Program-made: the position numbers and the translations under genes | Assembly: GCA_018826885.1 (NCBI GenBank) | Contig: JAHJYN010000069.1 | Location: 1 to 35,576, forward strand | Length of the DNA: 35,576 nt | Direction of reading: 5' to 3' | Origin: Alphaproteobacteria bacterium | GTDB lineage: Bacteria > Pseudomonadota > Alphaproteobacteria > Caulobacterales > Caulobacteraceae | Shown here: piece after piece, positions 28,397 to 35,576 of the stretch | Layout of the letters: each line of letters begins with the position of its first letter | How positions within the stretch are numbered: the stretch's first letter is position 1 | Notes under the pieces: generated by a model | Databases searched by the model: none | Told to the model about the DNA's origin: nothing | The model's input: only the letters and a program-made list of their open reading frames with translations

Positions 28397-31300
28397 CCCC
28401 ACCCGCTTATGCCGAACTGGTGGCCGCCAGCAATTTCTCGTTTCTGAGGGGCGCGTCGCATCCCAAGACCCTGGTGCTGACCTCGCTGCTGCTGGGCCAG
28501 GCCGGTCTGGGACTGGCCGACCGCAATACAGTGGCCGGCGTGGTGCGGGCCTGGAGCGCGCTGAAACAGTTACGCGAGGATGGCTGGTCCCCGCCCGAGA
28601 AGCTGCGGGACGGTGGGTCGCCCGGCGAAATCCGCTGGAGGGAGGACCCGCTGAACGACCCTGAGATGGTCGATATGGTCCGTGAACGGGCAGGGACCTT
28701 TCGGCTGCTGACCGGCACCCGGCTGGGCTTTGCCGACGGGACGCCGGACATCGTCGCCTATCCGGAGGATCGCGAGGGATGGGGGCGACTGACGCGGCTG
28801 CTGACACTGGGGAACCGCCGCGCGATCAAGGGCGACTGCCACCTCAATCTGGCCGACCTGCTGGCCAACCCCGAAGGCCTGCTGCTGATCGTCATGCCCG
28901 AGCGGAACAGGGACGGCCTGCCGGCCCTGCTGGACCGGTTGAATGCGGTCCGGCCGGGGGCTGTCTGGCTGGGCGCGACCATGCCCCGACGCGGGGACGA
29001 CCGCCGACGGCTGGCTCGACTGGGAGAGATCGCCGACCAGGCGAATACTCCACTTCTGGCGACCAATGATGTGCTCTATCACGCGCCCTCCGAGCGCGAT
29101 CTGCAGGATGTGCTGAGCTGTATCCGCGAGGGGACCAGCATCGATCAGGCCGGGCGACGCCTGCTGGCCAATGCCGAGCGGCACCTCAAGACTCCGGCCG
29201 AGATGGCCCGCCTGTTTGCCGATGCGCCCCAAGCCCTTGCCGAGGCCATGGAGTTGCTGAAGCGGCCCATCTTCGACCTGTCGGAGATTCGCTACCAGTA
29301 TCCGGAAGAGCCGATCCCGCCCGGGCGGACACCGCAGGCCTGGCTGGAACAGCTGGTCGGGGAACGCCTGCCCCTTCGCTACCCCGACGGGGTTCCGGAC
29401 AAGGTCCGGGCCACCCTGGCAAAGGAGCTGGCCTATATCGCGGCCCGGGACCTGGCGCCCTATTTTCTGACCATTCACGACATCGTCCGCGAGGCCGATA
29501 ACCGCCGCATCCTGTGCCAGGGGCGCGGGTCAGCGGCCAATTCGGCGGTCTGTTTCGTGCTGGGCATCACCAGTGTCGACCCGGCCCAGCACGACCTGCT
29601 GTTCGAGCGGTTCATGTCGGCCGACCGCAACGAACCTCCCGACATCGATGTCGACTTCGAGCATGAACGCCGGGAAGAGATCATCCAGTACATCTATGGG
29701 CGCTATGGCCGCGAGCGGGCGGGCATTGCCGCGACCGTGATCCGCTATCGACCGCGCAGCGCCATCCGCGAGGTCGGCAAGGCGCTGGGCCTGACCGAGG
29801 ATGTCACCGCCCGCCTCGCCTCCAGCCAGTGGGGCAGCTGGGGCTCCGAAATTCCGGACCGGGATGTGCTGCAGGCCGGGCTTGATCCGGCCAATCCGAT
29901 GATCCGGCGTGCGGTCACCATGGCCGGACGCATCCTGGGCTTCCCGCGCCACCTGTCGCAGCATGTCGGGGGCTTTATTCTGACGCGCGGGCGGCTGGAT
30001 GAACTGGTCCCGATCGGCAATGCGGCCATGGCCGACCGCACCTTTATCGAGTGGGACAAGGACGACATCGACGAATTGGGCCTGATGAAGGTCGATGTGC
30101 TGGCGCTGGGCATGCTGACCTGTATCCGCAAGGCGCTGGACCTGATGCGCCTGCATGAGGGGGTCGACCACGACCTGGCGACGGTGCCGGCCGAACAGGC
30201 CGACGTCTATGACATGCTGTGCAAGGGGGACTCGATCGGCGTGTTTCAGGTCGAGAGCCGGGCCCAGATCAACATGCTGCCGCGGCTGAAGCCGCGAGTC
30301 TTCTACGATCTGGTGATCCAGGTGGCGATCGTGCGTCCGGGACCGATCCAGGGCGACATGGTCCATCCCTATCTGCGCCGCCGCTCAGGGACCGAAGCGG
30401 TGGTCTATGCCAGTCCCGCCCCGCCACATGATCCCGACGAACTGAGGAAGGTCCTGCACCGGACGCTGGGGGTCCCCCTGTTTCAGGAGCAAGCGATGAA
30501 GGTCGCCATGGTCGCGGCCGAGTTCACCGACAAGGAGGCCAACGGCCTGCGCAAGGCCATGGGCACCTTTCGCGGTGACGGCACCCTGCACACCTATGAG
30601 GACCGCATGGTCGGGCGGATGATCGCGCGCGGCTATGATCCCGATTTTGCCAAGCGCTGCTTCGAGCAGATCAAGGGCTTCGGCTCGTACGGGTTTCCCG
30701 AAAGCCACGCGGCCAGTTTCGCGCGGCTGGTCTATGTCTCCAGCTATATCAAATGCCGCCACCCGGCTGCTTTTACCGCCGCCCTGCTGAACAGCCAGCC
30801 GATGGGCTTCTATGCCCCGGCCCAGATCGTGCGGGATGCGCAGGAACACGGGGTCGAGGTGCGGCCGGTCGATGTGAACCACAGCCACTGGGACAATACG
30901 CTGGAAGGTCCGGCGGACGCCTTGGCCCTCAGGCTGGGCCTGCGCCAGATCGGCGGCTTCCGCGAGGACTGGGCCGACGATCTGGTTCTGGCGCGCACCG
31001 GGACGTTCGGGACGATCGAGGGGCTGTTGCGTCGGGCTCGGCTGCCGGTCGCGGCGATCCGCAAGCTGGCCGACGCCGATGCCTTCCGCTCGCTCGGGCT
31101 GGATCGGCGCGAGGCCCTGTGGGAAGCACGACGGCTGCCGGACGATGACGCCCTGCCGCTGTTTGCGGCCGCGTCGGCCCGGGAACTGGGCGAGGAGCCG
31201 GATGCCAACCTGCCGCGCATGGGCCTGGGGGAGCACGTCGCCGCCGACTATCAGACGACGCGGCTGTCGCTGAAGGCCCATCCCATGGCCATCCTGCGGC

Positions 31301-31722
31301 CGGCCTTTGCCGCCGAGGGCCTGCTGACCTGTCGTGAGGTCGAGGCCCGCCGGTCCGGATCCGTTGTGCGCACGGCCGGGGTGGTGCTGGTCCGTCAGCG
31401 GCCCGGCAACGGCAAGGCCATTTTCGTCACCCTGGAGGACGAGACCGGGGTCACCAATCTGGTTCTGTGGGTTCCGGTGTTTGAGGCGCACCGCCGCATC
31501 GTCATGAGTGCGCGCCTGCTGGGCGTCGAGGGCACGGTGGAAAAGAGCGCCGAGGGTGTCGTGCACCTGATGGCCCGGCAACTGTGGGACCGCACGGGCG
31601 AGCTACAGCACCTGTCCGCCGACCACGACGCCGTGGTCCAGCTGTCGGGTGCCGATGAGTTCATCAAGCCCCAGCACCCCCGGAACCTGCGTGTCTTGCC
31701 GGGATCACGGGACTTTCACTGA
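28393..31722 (+). CDS. dnaE2: Error-prone DNA polymerase III alpha subunit DnaE2 (ImuC)
   Basis: 1109 aa. PHP start YAELVAASNFSFLRGASHPKTLV; GRGSAANSAVCFVLGITSVDP; PDIDVDFEHERREEIIQYIYGRYGRERAGIAATVIRYRPRSAIREVGKALGL; ATGA overlap with imuB. Confidence 0.97.
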   Translation: MTPPAYAELVAASNFSFLRGASHPKTLVLTSLLLGQAGLGLADRNTVAGVVRAWSALKQLREDGWSPPEKLRDGGSPGEIRWREDPLNDPEMVDMVRERAGTFRLLTGTRLGFADGTPDIVAYPEDREGWGRLTRLLTLGNRRAIKGDCHLNLADLLANPEGLLLIVMPERNRDGLPALLDRLNAVRPGAVWLGATMPRRGDDRRRLARLGEIADQANTPLLATNDVLYHAPSERDLQDVLSCIREGTSIDQAGRRLLANAERHLKTPAEMARLFADAPQALAEAMELLKRPIFDLSEIRYQYPEEPIPPGRTPQAWLEQLVGERLPLRYPDGVPDKVRATLAKELAYIAARDLAPYFLTIHDIVREADNRRILCQGRGSAANSAVCFVLGITSVDPAQHDLLFERFMSADRNEPPDIDVDFEHERREEIIQYIYGRYGRERAGIAATVIRYRPRSAIREVGKALGLTEDVTARLASSQWGSWGSEIPDRDVLQAGLDPANPMIRRAVTMAGRILGFPRHLSQHVGGFILTRGRLDELVPIGNAAMADRTFIEWDKDDIDELGLMKVDVLALGMLTCIRKALDLMRLHEGVDHDLATVPAEQADVYDMLCKGDSIGVFQVESRAQINMLPRLKPRVFYDLVIQVAIVRPGPIQGDMVHPYLRRRSGTEAVVYASPAPPHDPDELRKVLHRTLGVPLFQEQAMKVAMVAAEFTDKEANGLRKAMGTFRGDGTLHTYEDRMVGRMIARGYDPDFAKRCFEQIKGFGSYGFPESHAASFARLVYVSSYIKCRHPAAFTAALLNSQPMGFYAPAQIVRDAQEHGVEVRPVDVNHSHWDNTLEGPADALALRLGLRQIGGFREDWADDLVLARTGTFGTIEGLLRRARLPVAAIRKLADADAFRSLGLDRREALWEARRLPDDDALPLFAAASARELGEEPDANLPRMGLGEHVAADYQTTRLSLKAHPMAILRPAFAAEGLLTCREVEARRSGSVVRTAGVVLVRQRPGNGKAIFVTLEDETGVTNLVLWVPVFEAHRRIVMSARLLGVEGTVEKSAEGVVHLMARQLWDRTGELQHLSADHDAVVQLSGADEFIKPQHPRNLRVLPGSRDFH

Positions 31723-31765
31723 CCGGGATATGGAATCCTCGATATCGCGAAGCTGCCGGGACCCC

Positions 31766-32440
31766 TTATCCGGTCGGCATCAGGAAGACCTCGTTGACGG
31801 CGCACCGGGGGTCGGCCTCCAGGGCAAACAGGGCGGCGCTCGCCACGTCTTCCGGTTGAAGCTTATCGGGCTTGGCTTCGTCGAAGAAGGGTGTGTCCAC
31901 CATGCCCGGGGCGATGATGGTGCAGCGCCCTCCGAATTCCTTCATCTCCTCGGCAAGATTGCCGCCATAGCCGTGCACGAACCACTTGGTGGCGCCATAG
32001 ACCGAGCCGGACAGGTGCCGGCGGCCGGCGGCCGAGCCGGTGAGCAAGAGATGCCCGGCCTGCGGCTTCAGATGCGGCATGGCGGCCTTGGCGGTCCAGA
32101 GCACGCCCATGACGTTGACCTGGATCATCTTCGCCCACTCTTCCGGGTCGCCCGCCTCGGTGCCCGACGTCGAGACGCCCATGCCGGCATTGGCATAGGC
32201 CGCCTTGAGAGGGCCGGCGTGCTCCACGAACCGGTCCAGCGCCGCCTTCACCTCGTCGAGCTCGGTGACGTCCCCGGGCAGGGCCATGGCCTTGTCGCCC
32301 AGTTCATTGACCAGCGCGTCCAGCTTGTCCTCGGAACGCGCGAACAGGCCGACGTGCCAGCCCTTGGAGACGGCGAGGCGTGCGGTGGCGGCGCCGATGC
32401 CGCTGGAGGCGCCGGTGATGAACAGTGTCTTCGCGCTCAT
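31766..32440 (-). CDS. SDR family oxidoreductase
   Basis: [55 protein letters not shown] (YxxxK). Start set at the ATG at 32440. Confidence 0.94.
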   Translation of the reverse strand: MSAKTLFITGASSGIGAATARLAVSKGWHVGLFARSEDKLDALVNELGDKAMALPGDVTELDEVKAALDRFVEHAGPLKAAYANAGMGVSTSGTEAGDPEEWAKMIQVNVMGVLWTAKAAMPHLKPQAGHLLLTGSAAGRRHLSGSVYGATKWFVHGYGGNLAEEMKEFGGRCTIIAPGMVDTPFFDEAKPDKLQPEDVASAALFALEADPRCAVNEVFLMPTG

Positions 32441-32576
32441 GGTCGATATCCCGTGTTGAAGGTCAGGCCTGTCGAGCGCTTCGGAGCCCATTCCGTTGCC
32501 TCGGCACGGCCAGCGACGGGCCAGCGGTGGGGCAGGGGGGTGGCGTCGGGTCGCACCGTCGATCCGGATGGAAAGG

Positions 32577-32601
32577 GCAACGCCCACGGCCCGGTCGCGT
32601 T
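32577..32601 (+). promoter_or_regulatory. EcfG/SigT-like promoter candidate for the aldehyde dehydrogenase gene
   Basis: GCAAC-N16-CGTT, 27 bp upstream of the ATG at 32629. Confidence 0.3.
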
Positions 32602-32628
32602 GACACCGGACACCCTGAAAGGACCCCC

Positions 32629-34005
32629 ATGTCGACGATCACGACCGTAAACCCCGCGACCGAGCAGGAACTCGAGACCTATTCCGTCATGACCGAGGCC
32701 GAGGCAACCGAGCGGCTCGAAGCCTGTTACGCGGCGTTTCTGGAGTGGCGCAAGACGGACCATTCAGAGCGGGCAAAGGTGCTGAAGGCGATCGCCGGCA
32801 GGCTGCGCGACGAGGCCGACGACCTGGCCGCCCTGATGACGCGCGAGACCGGCAAGCTGCTGAAGGACGGCCTGACCGAGGTCGAGATCTGCGCGGCGAT
32901 CATGGACTACACCGCAGCGAACGGGCCGGACGCGCTGGCCGATGAGGAGCGCACATACGGCGCCGACGGACAGCGCGGCGTGGTCAGCTATCAGCCGGTC
33001 GGCGTCATCTATTCGATCCAGCCGTGGAATTTTCCTTTCTACCAGCCGGTCCGCGTCCTGGCCGCCAGCCTGATGGCGGGTAATGGCTGCGTCCTCAAGC
33101 ATGCCAGCATCTGCACGGGTTCGGGCCTGCGGTTGCGCGATCTGTGCATCGAGGCCGGCCTGCCCGAGGACCTGTTCCAGGTTGTCGTCATCGACCACGA
33201 CATCAGTGACGCCCTGATCGCCCATCCCCTGGTGCGCGGCGTGACCCTGACCGGTAGCGACGAGGCGGGGCGGCACGTCGGGGCGGTCGCGGCCAAGGCG
33301 CTGAAGAAGACCGTACTCGAGCTGGGCTCGAACGATGCCTATCTGGTCCTGGAGGACGCTGACATCGAGACGGCCGTGAAATTCTCGGTCATGGGGCGGC
33401 TCTACAACAATGGCGAGACTTGCGTGTCGGCCAAGCGCTTCATCGTGACTGACAAGGTGTACGATGCCTTTGTTGACCAGTTCGTGGCCCAGATGGAGGC
33501 CATCACCCTCGGCGACCCGATGGACGAGGACTGCGAGCTTGGCCCCTTGTCCAGCCAGGACCAGTTCGAGACCGTTCGCGATCAGGTCGAGAAAAGCGTC
33601 GCCAGGGGCGCGAGAATCCTGTGCGGCGGACAGGTGCCCGATCGTACGGGCGCCTACTATCCCGCGACCGTGCTCGGCGATGTCACCCCCGGCATGCCAG
33701 CCTATGACGACGAGATCTTCGGGCCCGTTGCCTCGGTCATCCGCGCCAGGGATGACGCGGACGCCATGCGCCTGGCCAATGACAGCCGATACGGGCTGGG
33801 CGGCGGCATCTTCTCGAGCGACGAGGACAGGGCTTTAAGGCTGGCGCGCGATCAATTCGATACGGGAATGGTCCGGATCAATTCCTTCGGCGCTGCGGAC
33901 CCGAACATGCCCTTCGGCGGGGTCAAGGATTCCGGGTATGGGCGCGAACACGGGGGCTTCGGCCTGAAGGAGTTCGTCAACGTCAAGTCGATCTTCCTGC
34001 CGTGA
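32629..34005 (+). CDS. NAD(P)-dependent aldehyde dehydrogenase, succinate-semialdehyde dehydrogenase-like
   Basis: ALDH motifs YSIQPWNFPFYQPVRVLAASLMAGNGCVLKHA, TGSDEAGRHVGAVAAKALKKTVLELGSNDAYLVLEDAD, NNGETCVSAKR (catalytic Cys). Start set at MSTITTVNPATEQELETY with GAAAGGA RBS. Confidence 0.93.
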   Translation: MSTITTVNPATEQELETYSVMTEAEATERLEACYAAFLEWRKTDHSERAKVLKAIAGRLRDEADDLAALMTRETGKLLKDGLTEVEICAAIMDYTAANGPDALADEERTYGADGQRGVVSYQPVGVIYSIQPWNFPFYQPVRVLAASLMAGNGCVLKHASICTGSGLRLRDLCIEAGLPEDLFQVVVIDHDISDALIAHPLVRGVTLTGSDEAGRHVGAVAAKALKKTVLELGSNDAYLVLEDADIETAVKFSVMGRLYNNGETCVSAKRFIVTDKVYDAFVDQFVAQMEAITLGDPMDEDCELGPLSSQDQFETVRDQVEKSVARGARILCGGQVPDRTGAYYPATVLGDVTPGMPAYDDEIFGPVASVIRARDDADAMRLANDSRYGLGGGIFSSDEDRALRLARDQFDTGMVRINSFGAADPNMPFGGVKDSGYGREHGGFGLKEFVNVKSIFLP

Positions 34006-34148
34006 TCCGGTGCGACCTGTCGGGCGGCCCTGACCGGCTGGGGGTCTGACACACCCGCTGAAATGGCTTGGCTCAGCCCTCAGAAGTCGGCCATTGTCCG
34101 GGCAGGCGGTCTAAGCCGGAGCCGCGCGCCGGGACATATGAGACTGTG

Positions 34149-34631
34149 ATGACGTTCGAACCTGTTCCCCTGCAACTGCTGGAGCGCGGTTACCTGAGCG
34201 TGATGCGCATCCGGGCCGCTATCGGGTGGCTGATTGTCGGACTGGCGGCGGCGGGGACAGAAGTCTTCCTTTACTGGCGCACGGAAATCTCTCCGGGTCT
34301 GGTTGCCGGCCCGGTCATCCTGCTTGGCCTGACGTCCGTAATTTTCTTTGTGCCGCGACGCTGGCGGCGATGGGGCTATGCCTTCACGGACCGGGAGCTG
34401 CACGTCGCCTGTGGATGGCTGGTCCGCACCCACACCGTCGTTCCTGTTTCCCGCGTGCAGCACATTGACGTCAGTCAGGGGCCCCTAGAACGCGGCGCGG
34501 GTGTCGCGACCCTGAGCCTGCACACGGCCGGCACAGAAAAGAGCCTTGTCGTGCTGCCCGGCATCAGTCGCCAGCGCGCCGAAGACATCCGCGACGCGAT
34601 CCGCGGCCGGATCAGCGACGCCCCCTGGTGA
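34149..34631 (+). CDS. Bacterial PH-domain membrane protein (YdbS-like)
   Basis: Two hydrophobic segments then YAFTDRELHVACGWLVRTHTVVPVSRVQHIDVSQGPLERGAGVATLSLHTAG. Confidence 0.85.
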   Translation: MTFEPVPLQLLERGYLSVMRIRAAIGWLIVGLAAAGTEVFLYWRTEISPGLVAGPVILLGLTSVIFFVPRRWRRWGYAFTDRELHVACGWLVRTHTVVPVSRVQHIDVSQGPLERGAGVATLSLHTAGTEKSLVVLPGISRQRAEDIRDAIRGRISDAPW

Positions 34632-35576
34632 CCGCGCCCGGCACTTCCAGCGGCACAGACATCATGCCGCCGCGTCGGCTGGACCCTCGCACCATCCTTG
34701 TGGGCTCCCTGCAGGGTGCGCCGTCCCTGATCCTTGGCGTGCCCGTGTTTCTGGCATGGTCGCGGGGAGAGGGTATTTCCCCGGTGTCGTTGTTGATCGG
34801 ACTGGCGGCTCTGGCGGTGATCGCGGCTTTCTCTTCCTGGCTTCGCTGGCGCACCTTCACCTACCAGATCCTGCCCGGCCAGATCGTCATCGCCCGCGGC
34901 CTGATCAAGCGGACCCGTCGATCCATACCGGCCGAGCGCATTCAGGATGTCTCGATCAACCGGGGCCCCCTGTCGCGGTTGCTCGGCATTGCCGAGGTCC
35001 GGATCGAGACCGGGGGTGGCGAGGCCGATGAAGGCCGGCTTGTCAGCGTCAGCCTGTCGGAAGCGCACAGGCTGCGCGAGGTGCTTCGCGACATCCGCCG
35101 GCGAGACGGCGCCGTCGCGTCAGAAGCGCCCCCGGAGGCGGATGTCGAGAGGCCGCTGTACCGACTCGGGCTTGGGCGGCTGCTCTTCTCCGGACTTTTC
35201 AACTTTTCTCTTGTCTGGCTCGCCGCCATTTTCGGCCTGCTGCAGTACCTGGAACAGGTGCGCGGCTATGGCTGGGAACGGCTGCTGGAGGCGGTCGGGG
35301 TCGCAGAACAGGCGATACAGTCGCAGCTGAGCCTGACGGTGGTGCTGGGTGTCGCCGGAGCCGCCGCCCTGCTTGGATTGCTGGCCGGTATCGCCCGAAC
35401 TGTGCTGCAGAATTTCGGCTTCAGGCTCACGTTTGACGACGCCCGGTTTCGCTACAGACGGGGCTTGCTGACCCGGACCGAGGTGGTGGTCGCGCGGCGG
35501 CAGATTCAGCTCGGTCTTGTGGAGCGGGGCGCCGTGAGCGGCGTTCTGGGGTGGTCGGCGTTCAAGGTTCAGACAC
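34628..35576 (+). CDS. Bacterial PH-domain membrane protein (YdbT-like), truncated by window end
   Basis: GTG start overlapping the previous TGA; frame open to the last base: FTYQILPGQIVIARGLIKRTRRSIPAERIQDVSINRGPLSRLLGIAEVRIETGGGEADEG... and a second repeat FRYRRGLLTRTEVVVARRQIQLGLVERGAVSGVLGWSAFKVQT. Missing from the ORF track because it has no stop. Confidence 0.85.
   Translation, partial: MTAPGTSSGTDIMPPRRLDPRTILVGSLQGAPSLILGVPVFLAWSRGEGISPVSLLIGLAALAVIAAFSSWLRWRTFTYQILPGQIVIARGLIKRTRRSIPAERIQDVSINRGPLSRLLGIAEVRIETGGGEADEGRLVSVSLSEAHRLREVLRDIRRRDGAVASEAPPEADVERPLYRLGLGRLLFSGLFNFSLVWLAAIFGLLQYLEQVRGYGWERLLEAVGVAEQAIQSQLSLTVVLGVAGAAALLGLLAGIARTVLQNFGFRLTFDDARFRYRRGLLTRTEVVVARRQIQLGLVERGAVSGVLGWSAFKVQT

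Noticed and set aside
26840-28807. 655-aa ORF antisense to imuB/dnaE2
   Set aside because: Shadow ORF; Arg/Pro/Gln-rich translation typical of the complement of GC-rich coding DNA.
34153-34166. GTTCGAACCTGTTC as a second SOS box
   Set aside because: Spacing is N6 rather than N7 and it lies within the coding start of a PH-domain gene, so it is likely chance.

Overview
This window is a GC-rich, gene-dense chromosomal segment of an alphaproteobacterium. Codon usage, the many TonB-dependent receptors and the direct-repeat SOS box suggest Caulobacteraceae/Brevundimonas-like, which is an inference. I support 20 complete and 2 truncated protein-coding genes. Main blocks: (1) TonB receptor (C-terminal part) - D-lactate dehydrogenase-like FAD oxidase - MFS transporter - JmjC/cupin oxygenase; (2) katG divergent from a second TonB receptor, with OxyR-like half sites between them; (3) dctD-dctB divergent from dctA, which is followed by a third TonB receptor and a lipoprotein alpha/beta hydrolase in one apparent operon; (4) ku-ligD NHEJ genes, converging on a glycosyltransferase/amylo-alpha-1,6-glucosidase pair, then a PfpI-family gene; (5) an imuA-imuB-dnaE2 mutasome with an exact GAAC-N7-GAAC box; (6) SDR, succinate-semialdehyde dehydrogenase-like gene and two PH-domain (YdbS/YdbT-like) genes. 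The observations most worth follow-up are: the Dct locus, with tandem palindromic operators but a DctD lacking GAFTGA and no clean -24/-12 promoter; the possible capture/hydrolyse/import operon dctA-TBDR-lipoprotein hydrolase; a hairpin that places the dld-like gene's Shine-Dalgarno in a GC stem with the start codon in the loop; and the SOS box abutting the imuA start codon. No rRNA, tRNA, CRISPR array or transposon was recognised.
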